This document shows positions 8,341-16,746 of a DNA stretch of 64,000 bases, in pieces. Location of the stretch: NCBI GenBank assembly GCA_039976075.1, contig JBDWFY010000009.1:62001-126000 (forward strand), given 5' to 3'. Below the pieces are notes generated by a model. It had not been told where the DNA came from, did no database searches, and saw only the letters and a program-made list of their open reading frames with translations. Numbering within the stretch: position 1 is the first letter of the stretch; every line of letters starts with the position of its first letter. A program made the translations under genes and the position numbers. Source of the DNA: JBDWFY01 sp039976075 (GTDB taxonomy: Bacteria; Pseudomonadota; Alphaproteobacteria; Rhizobiales; Stappiaceae).

Positions 8341-9762
8341 ATCTTTTGGTGTCGGCGTTTTTTTAACCGATGCCGGCTTTGCGGGTTTTTCCTTCACAGC
8401 GCTGGCCGCAATTTTCCTATCGCCACTGACAGCATTGATCCGGCCATCGGCGAACTGGATACTCAGAGACTGATCCGGGTCGATCTGTTTGGCAGTTCGA
8501 ATCGGATTATCGTTCTCATCCCGTACGAGCGCAAAACCGCGATCCAGAACACCTTCGTAAGAGAGAGTCTTGAGAAGCTGATGCAGATTATCCAGTTGAC
8601 TGCGGGAGCGCTCAGTGGATTGGGTAAAAGCGCGGTCGATCCGGTCATTAAGAACGCCCAGGCGTTCCCTGGCCATGCGTGTTGTGTGCGCCAAACTGCT
8701 TGCGGACAAGCGACCGGCAGCGGTTTGCAGGCGCGCCCGGTGTGTTTGCGTATTGGCACGCAGCGCATAGGCTAGCTTGTCTGAAACAGAATCAAATCGC
8801 TGTCTTGGCAGGGCAAGCAGGTCTCCGGGGCGAGGAAGAGCGGCGGATGCTGCCCGTAGCTCTACCTTGCGGGATTGAAGTAGGCGGACAAGTCCGGTCT
8901 GATTGCGGCGTGCCAGATCATCGACCGTTGCCATCAGTTCTGATTTGACCGGGACTGCAATTTCCGCCGCTCCCGTCGGCGTCGGCGCCCGGACATCCGC
9001 AGCATGGTCGATAAGTGTCCAGTCGGTTTCATGGCCGACGGCGGATATCAACGGTATATCACTCTCTGCTGCCGCCCGAACGACCGCTTCATCATTAAAG
9101 CCCCACAGATCTTCAACAGAACCGCCACCACGCGCGACGATCAGGAGATCGGGTCGAGGCACCGGCCCGTTTTCAGTAAGTGCATTGAAGCCTCTGATTC
9201 CGTTGGCAACCTCCGTTCCACAGGACTCACCTTGAACCCTGACAGGCCAGACCAGGATATGGAGGGGAAACCTGTCTGCCACCCTATGCAGGATGTCTCG
9301 AATGACTGCGCCGCTGGGTGAGGTGACCACCCCGATGATCTTCGGCAATGTTGGCAGAAGCTGTTTGCGTTCGGGGTCAAACAGTCCCTCTGCCTGAAGC
9401 TTCTTTTTGCGCTCTTCAAGCAGAGCCATCAGCGCGCCGATACCGGCAGGCTCAAGACTGTCGATCACCATCTGATATTTGGACTGGCCGGGAAATGTCG
9501 TGATTTTCCCGGTGGCGATGACCTCCAGACCTTGCTCGGGCTGGATCTTCAGCTTTCCGGCCACCCTGCGCCAGATAACTCCCGCAAGAACCGCGCGGTC
9601 ATCCTTCAGATCAAGATAAATGTGGCCAGACCCGGGACGGCTGATACGGCCCAGTTCACCGCGGACACGAACATAGCCGAACCGGTCTTCCATCGTGCGT
9701 TTGATCGCATAGGAAAGATCCGAAACGGAAAATTCGGCAATATTATCGGACGCGTCGGCCAA
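8323..9762 (-). CDS. xseA: Exodeoxyribonuclease VII large subunit XseA
   Basis: A 479-residue protein with an N-terminal OB-fold DNA-binding domain (SVSDLSYAIKRTMEDRFGYV, SGHIYLDLKDDRA). The catalytic domain follows, with the characteristic ARGGGSVEDLWGFNDEA block and VGHETDWTLIDHAADVRAPT. Next comes a long helical region and a basic tail with KPAKPASVKK. With XseB it degrades single-stranded DNA. The start codon is TTG at 9762: an in-frame stop lies three codons upstream, and AAGGAA is present about 11 nt upstream. No xseB is visible here. Confidence 0.93.
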   Translation of the reverse strand: MADASDNIAEFSVSDLSYAIKRTMEDRFGYVRVRGELGRISRPGSGHIYLDLKDDRAVLAGVIWRRVAGKLKIQPEQGLEVIATGKITTFPGQSKYQMVIDSLEPAGIGALMALLEERKKKLQAEGLFDPERKQLLPTLPKIIGVVTSPSGAVIRDILHRVADRFPLHILVWPVRVQGESCGTEVANGIRGFNALTENGPVPRPDLLIVARGGGSVEDLWGFNDEAVVRAAAESDIPLISAVGHETDWTLIDHAADVRAPTPTGAAEIAVPVKSELMATVDDLARRNQTGLVRLLQSRKVELRAASAALPRPGDLLALPRQRFDSVSDKLAYALRANTQTHRARLQTAAGRLSASSLAHTTRMARERLGVLNDRIDRAFTQSTERSRSQLDNLHQLLKTLSYEGVLDRGFALVRDENDNPIRTAKQIDPDQSLSIQFADGRINAVSGDRKIAASAVKEKPAKPASVKKTPTPKDQGSLF

Positions 9763-9885
9763 AGTTATTTATTTCCTTTGATAGTACGTGTCAGCACCGC
9801 AATGAAAAGGTCAAGATCTTCAAGCATATTGTCCTCAGGTGATGTCTACTTGTCGAGCGGGAATCCCTCGGATAGTTTCCCCAAC

Positions 9886-10638
9886 ATGTCAAAGCGGTAT
9901 GAGTTTTCAATGCAACGTCTTTTTCTACATCATTTACTGGCGGCCAATGCCCGAATCGAGGCGGATCGCGGGCAGGTCAATTATCTCATCAACGTTCTTC
10001 GCCTTAAAGACGGAGATCAACTGCTCGTCTTCAACGGCAAGGACGGCGAATGGCTGGCCGAAATCGGCGAGGCGACACGCCGTTCGTGTGTGCTCAATCT
10101 GCGTGAACGCACCCGGACACAAACCGGATTACCCGATCTCCACTATCTGTTCGCACCGCTCAAACAGGCTCGCCTGGATTACATGGTTCAAAAAGCTGTC
10201 GAAATGGGAGCCGGCACATTACGACCCGTTATGACGCAGCATACGCAGTCTTCCCGAATCAATGTCGAGCGAATGGAGGCAAACGTTCGCGAAGCATGCG
10301 AGCAGTGCGGCATTATTTCAATTCCGCAGGTTCGCCAGTCGGATTCTCTGGTTTCTGTGATTGACGGTTGGCGCAGCAATGAGGGGAGCCGTCAACTGAT
10401 TTTTTGCGACGAAGCAGAACCCGGCCAGCAAACATTGAGTACACTTGAAAAAATTCCAGCCGGTCCATTGGCAGTATTGATCGGTCCTGAAGGCGGTTTT
10501 TCCGCTGAAGAGCGCCAACTCCTCAGAGCACAGTCATTTGTGACACCGCTTCCGCTGGGGCCGCGAATCCTGCGTGCCGATACGGCTGCCGTCGCGGCGT
10601 TGGCTGTCATTCAGGCCGGGCTTGGTGATTGGCGATAA
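9886..10638 (+). CDS. rsmE: 16S rRNA (uracil-1498-N3)-methyltransferase RsmE
   Basis: A 250-residue SPOUT-type methyltransferase. An N-terminal PUA-like domain (MQRLFLHHLLAANARI, INVLRLKDGDQLLVFNG) precedes the knotted SAM-binding domain with VLIGPEGGFSAEE and LGPRILRADTAAVAAL. It methylates U1498 of 16S rRNA. The open frame runs about 350 nt further upstream, but that part lies over xseA and has no family similarity. ATG 9886 gives the usual short extension before MQRLF, and 9910 is the alternative. Ribosome sites at both are poor. Confidence 0.93.
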   Translation: MSKRYEFSMQRLFLHHLLAANARIEADRGQVNYLINVLRLKDGDQLLVFNGKDGEWLAEIGEATRRSCVLNLRERTRTQTGLPDLHYLFAPLKQARLDYMVQKAVEMGAGTLRPVMTQHTQSSRINVERMEANVREACEQCGIISIPQVRQSDSLVSVIDGWRSNEGSRQLIFCDEAEPGQQTLSTLEKIPAGPLAVLIGPEGGFSAEERQLLRAQSFVTPLPLGPRILRADTAAVAALAVIQAGLGDWR

Positions 10639-10876
10639 CTTTTTTCGCCCGTGGCAAATTTGCCAAGGTAATTTGTGAAGCCCCGCCGATGCAAGGGAAG
10701 CGCTACGTCATTACTTTGTGGCGGACGCGCCTTTATTGTGTGGCAAAAATGAGAATCTGGCGATAAAGGGTCAATAAATAAAGCAAATTTGTGGCAATTA
10801 TTAATTTATTAACCATGACTTACCGACAATGCATCCAACATCTTTTTGCAGAAGTCTTGCAAGGATTGGAGATAGG

Positions 10877-11581
10877 ATGCCTGCAATTTCTTTCGCCAAC
10901 GCAAAGGGCGGTGCCGGAAAAACAACCGCCGCTTTGCTTTTGGCTAATGAACTGGCCGCCCGCGGCGAGACAGTGACGATTTTTGATGCGGATCCGCAAA
11001 GGTGGATTTCCCATTGGGCTGCATTGCCTGGAAAAAGCCCTCGTATAACGGTGATCAACCAGTTTACGCCGGCAACTATCGGCAATGCGATTTTGGAAGA
11101 GAGAAAGACCGCGGACTACGTGATCGTCGATCTCGAAGGGACGGAAAATCTGCTGGTTGCCAATGCGCTTTGTGTTTCGGACCTTGTGCTGGTGCCGATT
11201 CAGGGCTGCGCAATGGATGCCAAGGGCGGTGCGAAGGTACTGGATCTGGTCGCGAAGCTTGAGAACGCCGTGCGCCGGAAAATTGAACGCAGTGTTGTTC
11301 TGACCCGTTGCCATGCCGCTGTTACCACACGAGCCATGAAAGCGATCCAGACTCATCTGTCCGAAAATGGCATCGATGTACTGGCCCAGCCCATCATTGA
11401 ACGCGCGGTGTTTCGCGATCTGTTCGACCTTGGCGGTTCGCTTCGCGATATGGACCGGAAAAGAAGCAGCAATCTGAATAAAGCCATTGAGAACGCCATG
11501 GGCTTTACTGATGAAGTGCTGACGCGCGTACCGAAGATGAAGAAAAAGAGCATCCTCCGCTTCCTGAGGCGCGCGGCCTGA
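10877..11581 (+). CDS. Orphan ParA/VirC1-type P-loop ATPase
   Basis: A 234-residue protein with the deviant Walker A motif KGGAGKTT near residue 11, FDADPQRW after the second strand and VIVDLEG as the switch II/Walker B region. The pattern (SHWAALPGKSP; VLVPIQGCAMDAKGGAKVLDLV) resembles short ParA-like proteins such as VirC1 and plasmid-type ParAs more than chromosomal ParA or MipZ. No parB, parS or replication gene is adjacent, so the cargo is unknown. ATG 10877 follows GGAG with good spacing; codons upstream in frame lack a ribosome site. The 238 bp upstream is AT-rich and holds the 14-bp palindrome TGGCAAATTTGCCA at 10652-10665. Confidence 0.8.
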   Translation: MPAISFANAKGGAGKTTAALLLANELAARGETVTIFDADPQRWISHWAALPGKSPRITVINQFTPATIGNAILEERKTADYVIVDLEGTENLLVANALCVSDLVLVPIQGCAMDAKGGAKVLDLVAKLENAVRRKIERSVVLTRCHAAVTTRAMKAIQTHLSENGIDVLAQPIIERAVFRDLFDLGGSLRDMDRKRSSNLNKAIENAMGFTDEVLTRVPKMKKKSILRFLRRAA

Positions 11582-11612
11582 CACGAGCCGTCAATCAAAA
11601 GTCACTACGCGG

Positions 11613-11645
11613 TCCGGCCAATTGATTTCATTTGGCCGGATTTTT
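11613..11645 (+). terminator. Intrinsic terminator of the ParA-like gene
   Basis: A perfect 9-bp stem, TCCGGCCAA (11613-11621) and TTGGCCGGA (11632-11640), with a 10-nt loop is followed directly by TTTTT. It lies 31 bp after the stop codon. Confidence 0.9.
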
Positions 11646-11721
11646 GCGTTCTAGAGTAATTCGCGCACATCCTTGACGTAAGATTGGATCAATCTTTACA
11701 GGAACCTAGTGGGTCACACGA

Positions 11722-12534
11722 TCATCCAGCCCCTTCGCTGCGCTTAAAATGTGCTTCAAGCGCACGAACGAGTAATGACAGGGTGACGGTCATCACGAGA
11801 TACAGAAATGCCACCACATTGTAGGTTTCAAAAAACAAAAACGTCGATGCCGAGTAGACTTTGCCAAGTTGGGTGATGTCCTGAACACCGAGAGCGGAAA
11901 CCAAAGCGGAATCTTTGATCATTGCTACAAAGTCGTTCCCCAGCGGTGGCAGAATATTTTTGAGAGCCTGCGGCCAGACCACCAGCCTGAATGTGTTCCA
12001 CCGTGACAGTCCAAGAGCACGGGAGGCTTCGACCTGTCCTTTGTCGACACTCTCAATTCCTGCCCGAAATATTTCTGCGATAAACGCCGAGTAACTGATC
12101 ATCAGCGCGGTGATTGCGCGCCACGTGAAATCAAAATCGCGAACGCGCATAGCGTCGATCAGGCCAAGCTCAACCAGGGGGGAGGCAAGCCAGTTCCAGG
12201 CGTGGACAAATTGGGGTGCCCCGACGAAGGCGATGTAAAACAGGAGAACAAGGACAGGAACACCGCGAATGATCTCGGTGTAAAAGGTCGCGATTTCCCG
12301 AACCCAGCGCCGTTTGGAATTTCGGCCAAGCGCAACAAACAATCCCAAACTGCCAGCCAGAATAAAGGCGACGAATGTAACATACAGCGTAACGGAAATA
12401 CCCTGGCTCAGGGCTCTCAGGATGAGATTGTAATTGCCATTGGCAACAATCAGCCAAAGGAACAGCAAAAACAGTAGAGCTGTGGCTAATAACCAGTAAG
12501 GCAATGCGTGCACGCGGCGGACGAAATATGTCAT
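11722..12534 (-). CDS. Amino-acid ABC transporter permease (His/Glu/Gln/Arg/opine family)
   Basis: A 270-residue inner-membrane permease. The first helix is at about 15-35, and the coupling region has EASRALGLSRWNTFRLVVWP, the EAA loop that docks the ATPase. TEIIRGVPVLVLLFYIAF is the conserved block of the polar amino-acid family. ATG 12534 is preferred; the open frame can be extended 12 codons to a TTG at 12570 without improving the signals. A matching binding protein lies directly upstream on the same strand. No ATP-binding subunit is present in the window, so this is a two-gene system that must borrow an ATPase or have one elsewhere. Confidence 0.9.
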   Translation of the reverse strand: MTYFVRRVHALPYWLLATALLFLLFLWLIVANGNYNLILRALSQGISVTLYVTFVAFILAGSLGLFVALGRNSKRRWVREIATFYTEIIRGVPVLVLLFYIAFVGAPQFVHAWNWLASPLVELGLIDAMRVRDFDFTWRAITALMISYSAFIAEIFRAGIESVDKGQVEASRALGLSRWNTFRLVVWPQALKNILPPLGNDFVAMIKDSALVSALGVQDITQLGKVYSASTFLFFETYNVVAFLYLVMTVTLSLLVRALEAHFKRSEGAG

Positions 12535-12634
12535 GGCGCAGGCATCCCGGCAGGTGTACGGGAAAACCAAAGCCGAACGGTGTCGCCTTCGATCATGTCA
12601 ACCGGCGCGGTGCAGATGATCACCTTCAAGCGGA

Positions 12635-13432
12635 TCAGTGCTTGCTCTTGTAGTCGAAGAACCATTTCTGGTTCAGTTTGTCGATTGTGCCGTCGTCTTT
12701 CATCTGCTTGATTGCGGCGTTGATCGGTTCAACCAGATCAGACCCGGGTGTGAAAATGAAACCGAATTCCTCTCGACCCAGCGGCTCGCCGACGATCTTG
12801 AAAGAATTCGGTGCCGCGCCCATGTACCCTTTCGCGGAAGTCGCATCCATCAGGACCAGATCGACATCGCCTGATTTCAGGGCCTGCACGGACGCACCGA
12901 ATGTCTCAAACAGCTTGATGCGCGGATTTTTCTCATCGCCATCCAGAACGCTGTAGACCGCTACATAGAAATTGGTGGTTCCGGCCTGGGCACCAACAAG
13001 ATTGTCGCCGTCGGCCGCAAAACTCTTCGCATCCGTGAAGCGATCTTCATCTGCCCGTACCAGCATGAACATTTCAGAGACCATGTACGAATCTGAGAAA
13101 TCGATCTGCTTTTTGCGATCTTCGTTGATCGTAATCCCATCCATGCCAACATCGAATTGACCATCACGGACGGCCTGGATCATGGTATCCCAGCTGGAGA
13201 GTTTCCACTCCACTTTCATGTTCAACCGCTTTGCGATTTCGTTGAATGCATCATATTCCCAGCCGATTCCCTTACCGGTTTCCGGGTCAACAAAATTCAG
13301 GGGTGTGTATGCGTTCTCGGTTACGGCAACGATGGTCCTGCCACCCAGATCCGGCAGTGCTGTATCAGCACGTGCGCCAAAGGCAAAAAGAACGCTTAGT
13401 GCGAGGAAGAACGGTATTCTCAATTTACGCAT
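12635..13432 (-). CDS. Periplasmic amino-acid-binding protein (SBP family 3)
   Basis: A 265-residue secreted binding protein. The signal peptide ends near GARA/DTALP (about residue 22). The mature part has the family 3 signature (GIGWEYDAFNEIAKRLNMKV), then FDVGMDGITINEDRKKQIDFS and a C-terminal IKQMKDDGTIDKLNQKWF. The ATG at 13432 begins the signal peptide. It is cotranscribed with the permease downstream after a gap of 100 bp. Ligand is not identifiable; the class binds polar or acidic amino acids and related compounds. Confidence 0.9.
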   Translation of the reverse strand: MRKLRIPFFLALSVLFAFGARADTALPDLGGRTIVAVTENAYTPLNFVDPETGKGIGWEYDAFNEIAKRLNMKVEWKLSSWDTMIQAVRDGQFDVGMDGITINEDRKKQIDFSDSYMVSEMFMLVRADEDRFTDAKSFAADGDNLVGAQAGTTNFYVAVYSVLDGDEKNPRIKLFETFGASVQALKSGDVDLVLMDATSAKGYMGAAPNSFKIVGEPLGREEFGFIFTPGSDLVEPINAAIKQMKDDGTIDKLNQKWFFDYKSKH

Positions 13433-13598
13433 GATAAGGACCCGCTTTCAGAAATTAGCTGCCAAGTTTCGGTTGCTTGCCTGATTAACCGGCCGCTGGA
13501 GCACGCATAGTCCTACTTCGAACCGGTCTTGTTCCTGCTATCTTTACACTTGCGAATTTATCGAACAAGCGTCTTGTGATCGCTGGAAAGGAAAGCTG

Positions 13599-14246
13599 AT
13601 GCCGCTTCAAAATCGTGTCGCGCCGAACGGAAAGATAGAAGCTGTTCCTGCGAGAGGGTTGGTGATGGGAAATCGAGGTGGTCGGATCCATGATCCATTG
13701 ACTCGAACACTTACCCGACGACGTTGGGCATCCAGACGCTGGATCTGTTGTCAGTTGGTCTTTAAAGGAAGGCGTCGAAAAGTCATGGGAGAGAGCTATA
13801 CGGAATTGTTCTTTCTCGACGAGGTAACAGCACTGGCTTCGGGCCATCGACCCTGTTTCGAGTGCCGCCGCCGTGACGCGAAGTCCTTTGCCGGTCTTTG
13901 GGCACAGGCTGAAGGTATGAGATTGCCGCCTTTGGCGGACGACATGGATCGATTGCTGCACACTCAGCGGCTGCAGGAAAAGTCGAAAAACGATGCGATA
14001 TTGTTCAGTCAGGTGGGAAACCTGCCGGACGGCACCATGATTGCCTCAGGTGGAGACAAAGTTGGTGAGGCATTTGCTGTCCGAAATGGTCAGCTCCTCC
14101 ACTGGTCTTACCTCGGATACACACCGTTGAAATCCAATCGATCTGATTGGCCACTACAGGTGCTGACACCGGCAATCATTGTGGATATTCTGCGAGCAGG
14201 TTACACGCCGCTTTGGCATTCCTCAGCCTCGGACGTTGAGGCATGA
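13599..14246 (+). CDS. Conserved-looking protein of unknown function with Cys-rich patch
   Basis: A 215-residue protein that I do not recognise. It is soluble, with no signal peptide or membrane helix. The N-terminal third is basic (RTLTRRRWASRRW). A CC pair lies near residue 50 and HRPCFECRRRDA near 85, which could bind a metal. The C-terminal half is more ordinary (GNLPDGTMIASGGDK; LHWSYLGYTPLK). GGAAAGGA lies upstream of ATG 13599. It is divergent from the amino-acid-binding protein, and its 3' end overlaps the convergent adenylate cyclase gene by 46 bp, which suggests tight packing and stable retention. Composition looks like its neighbours. Confidence 0.7.
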   Translation: MPLQNRVAPNGKIEAVPARGLVMGNRGGRIHDPLTRTLTRRRWASRRWICCQLVFKGRRRKVMGESYTELFFLDEVTALASGHRPCFECRRRDAKSFAGLWAQAEGMRLPPLADDMDRLLHTQRLQEKSKNDAILFSQVGNLPDGTMIASGGDKVGEAFAVRNGQLLHWSYLGYTPLKSNRSDWPLQVLTPAIIVDILRAGYTPLWHSSASDVEA

Positions 14247-15490
14247 CGGGCGCCGGTCAAAAATGCGGTTGGCATCGGACCAACGCCCTTGACTTCGATA
14301 GAGCCGCGTCGAAGATACTCAAATTCGTCCGGTGCCAATGCCATGAACTCCTCGGTTACCTGAATCTTGCCAGGTTCTGAATGGCTCTCCATTCGGGCTG
14401 CCACATTCACGGCGTCTCCCCATATATCAAAGCTGTATCGACGCCGACCAATCACTCCGGCAATCGCTTTGCCTGAATGGATGCCGCAGCGCAGATTAAG
14501 TTTCACAGTGCCAAAAGGAGGCTGGCGCTGGACGAGTTCCATCAGATCAAGCGCCAGATGACCAACCGAGCGCGCGCTTGCCGTTCCGGTCTGGTCGACC
14601 CCGCCAATCACCATGTAGGCATCGCCGATGGTTTTGATTTTTTCCGCTCCATAATGTTCCACAAGCCGGTCGAACTGGCGGAAAAGCTGATCCAGATAGC
14701 CCACCACTTCATCCGGCGTCATTTGGCGCGCCGCAGGAGTGAAGCCGACAATATCCACGAAAAGAACAGTTGCCGGATTGATCAGATCGGCAATTCGTTG
14801 ATCGGGATTGGCTTTGAGGCGATCAGCAATCGCGCGTGGCAGGATGGTCTCAAGCAGGGTTTCCGATCTCCCATGTTCAGCTGCCAGTGCCGCTTCGGCA
14901 AAGTGAAGCGATGTCAGAGCATAAACGATCAGAATCGAATAGATGATCAGGACACTCATCAAAACCTGATTGCCCAACGCATTGTGAAAGGCGCGGTCGT
15001 CGATCAGTAATGTTCCGAATTCAGGCGCGAATTTCATTGAAACAGCCAAAAGGGCTACGGCAAACAGAAGAACAACCGCAAAAACCCGCCAGTACCGAAC
15101 ACCAAAGAACAGGAAAGAAGCGCCGCCAAGCGTGTAATAGGCATGCACAGCGCTGGCTGTTCCGATCGTCCAGACCACAAAAAGATGACCGACACCCATG
15201 ACTAGTACGATGTAAATCGCACCGGCAATATCGCCGAAACGGTGCCAAATAGGTGTAATGCCGAACAACACCATCATCACGATGCCGTAGATGACCAGCG
15301 GCATGAGCCCCATCGGGTCGTAATCCATGTTGGATGCGGTGTGAAGGGCATTGTCTAGAACACCTGCGACGGCAGCAATGTTGACAAAGCGCTGGCGTCT
15401 GCGGATCTCAGCATCCGTGGAAGAAATGCCGATTTCCAGATATCGAAGCAATTTTTCGGCCCGCTCAAGGGCACTGTGAAATCTGGACAC
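14201..15490 (-). CDS. Membrane-bound class III adenylate cyclase
   Basis: A 429-residue protein with an N-terminal hydrophobic domain of about six helices (roughly 45-215) and a C-terminal class III cyclase domain. Metal-binding Asp residues are in VLFVDIVGF and KTIGDAYM. The Lys in EKIKTIGD and the Asp in FDIWGDAVN are the adenine-specifying pair, and NVAARM carries the transition-state Asn and Arg. ATP is therefore the likely substrate and cAMP the product. The start is a GTG at 15490; no ATG occurs before the membrane domain and the ribosome site is weak. It overlaps the convergent unknown gene by 46 bp. Confidence 0.9.
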   Translation of the reverse strand: MSRFHSALERAEKLLRYLEIGISSTDAEIRRRQRFVNIAAVAGVLDNALHTASNMDYDPMGLMPLVIYGIVMMVLFGITPIWHRFGDIAGAIYIVLVMGVGHLFVVWTIGTASAVHAYYTLGGASFLFFGVRYWRVFAVVLLFAVALLAVSMKFAPEFGTLLIDDRAFHNALGNQVLMSVLIIYSILIVYALTSLHFAEAALAAEHGRSETLLETILPRAIADRLKANPDQRIADLINPATVLFVDIVGFTPAARQMTPDEVVGYLDQLFRQFDRLVEHYGAEKIKTIGDAYMVIGGVDQTGTASARSVGHLALDLMELVQRQPPFGTVKLNLRCGIHSGKAIAGVIGRRRYSFDIWGDAVNVAARMESHSEPGKIQVTEEFMALAPDEFEYLRRGSIEVKGVGPMPTAFLTGARHASTSEAEECQSGV

Positions 15491-15700
15491 CGAAAAGGCC
15501 TTGGTCTGAGAGGTTTAGCGTTTGCATCAAGTGTAACGCATGATGCCGTTCCGCATGCTGTGCGCGCATTATAAATGATTTATATGGTTGATGAATGAAG
15601 TGCCTAACATTTGTTGGACCGATGGAGTTGAAACTTCTAATTTCGGTTTTTCCGAAAGTCAGTCAGTCTGATCTGTTCGGCACCCCAGACTGGAACGGTA

Positions 15701-16657
15701 ATGACGAGTATGCAGGAAGTCAGCAACGAGACTGTGGTGCGTCTGAGCACCGACAAAAACGCTGTTCCCTTTGAGACGATAGACTACGTCAATTACAGCA
15801 TTACGATGTTTGCCTGGGGCACCAGCTGGTACGCGTTGAAACTGCAGGTCGGCGTCGTCGCGCCCGAAGTGTCGCTGGTATGGCGGTTCGGTCTTGCCGC
15901 TCTGATCATGTGGGGCTGGATGGCGTTGTCAGGCCAGAGACTGCGATTTCCAGCCCGCGATCACGTTCGATTTCTCATGATGGGTATCCTGCTGTTTTCG
16001 ACGAATTTTGCGCTGTTTTATTACGGCTCCAGGGTATTGCCCTCCGGACTGCTGTCTGTGGTGTTTTCGCTGGCCTCAATCATCAATCTGTTTCTTGCAT
16101 GGCTGCTTATGGGGCAGAAGATCAGCCGGCGCGTGCTGTTGGCTGGATTGCTTGGTTTCAGTGGTGTGGCTCTGATGTTCTGGCCCCAAATTGCCGGAAG
16201 TGGATTTGATCAAAAAGTTCTGGTCGGCATCGGGCTTTGCATTGCCGGAACGCTGTGTTTTTGCGTGGGCAATCTGATTTCTGCGACCAATCAGGCAAGA
16301 GGATTGCCGGTTATTGCCAGCAACGGATGGGGAATGACTTATGGATTTGCCTTTATGGCCTTCATTGCTCTTGTCCGGGGACATGAGTTCATCATAGACC
16401 AAAGTCCTGAGTACCTTGTCGGATTGATCTGGTTGGCAGTGTTTTCATCGGTGATGGCATTTGCCAGTTATCTCACTCTCCTTGGCAGAATTGGATCTGC
16501 ACGGGCGGGCTATCTGACAGTAATGTTTCCGCTGGTCGCCCTTGCGATTTCAACCGTTTTTGAGGGCTATGAATGGACGCCCCACGCGATTGTCGGTGTT
16601 GGATTTGTTCTGTTCGGTAACCTGCTGGTGCTACGCGCGCAACGACCGGGCTCCTGA
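15701..16657 (+). CDS. EamA/DMT-family exporter
   Basis: A 318-residue drug/metabolite transporter with ten predicted helices in two EamA repeats. The first (VNYSITMFAWGTSWYALKLQ) has the typical N-terminal WGT motif and ends near LAWLLMGQKISRR; the second starts near residue 170. The family exports amino acids, nucleosides or other metabolites; the substrate is unknown. ATG 15701 is used; ATG 15710 is possible. A set of 18-bp tandem repeats follows the stop codon. Confidence 0.88.
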   Translation: MTSMQEVSNETVVRLSTDKNAVPFETIDYVNYSITMFAWGTSWYALKLQVGVVAPEVSLVWRFGLAALIMWGWMALSGQRLRFPARDHVRFLMMGILLFSTNFALFYYGSRVLPSGLLSVVFSLASIINLFLAWLLMGQKISRRVLLAGLLGFSGVALMFWPQIAGSGFDQKVLVGIGLCIAGTLCFCVGNLISATNQARGLPVIASNGWGMTYGFAFMAFIALVRGHEFIIDQSPEYLVGLIWLAVFSSVMAFASYLTLLGRIGSARAGYLTVMFPLVALAISTVFEGYEWTPHAIVGVGFVLFGNLLVLRAQRPGS

Positions 16658-16746
16658 TCTGTTCAGCAGCCCGGAAATTTTCATTTATCCGGACCTGTTC
16701 AGCTGCCCGAACCTGTTCAGCTGTCTGAACCTATTCAGCTGCAATG
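16657..16746. repeat. Five 18-bp tandem repeats
   Basis: Units start at 16657, 16675, 16693, 16711 and 16729. Units 3 and 4 are ACCTGTTCAGCTGCCCGA and ACCTGTTCAGCTGTCTGA; unit 1 reads ATCTGTTCAGCAGCCCGG, unit 5 starts ACCTATTCAGCTG, and unit 2 is degenerate. The array begins at the exporter stop codon. Its last unit carries the stop codon and final codons of the convergent LysR gene, so the repeat probably expanded outward from that gene end. Confidence 0.85.

Noticed and set aside
9532..9885. N-terminal extension of rsmE by about 118 codons
   Set aside because: It runs antisense to the start of xseA and adds sequence foreign to the RsmE family.
11680..11696. AAGATTG-GAT-CAATCTT dyad downstream of the ABC permease
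   Set aside because: Perfect 7-bp arms, but no T-tract and no gene starts nearby; no role can be supported.
12532..12631. Open stretch in front of the ABC permease (contains EGDTVRLWFS), perhaps a remnant of an ATPase end
   Set aside because: Only about 20 codons from an ATG, and the likeness to a TOBE-type tail is too weak to claim.
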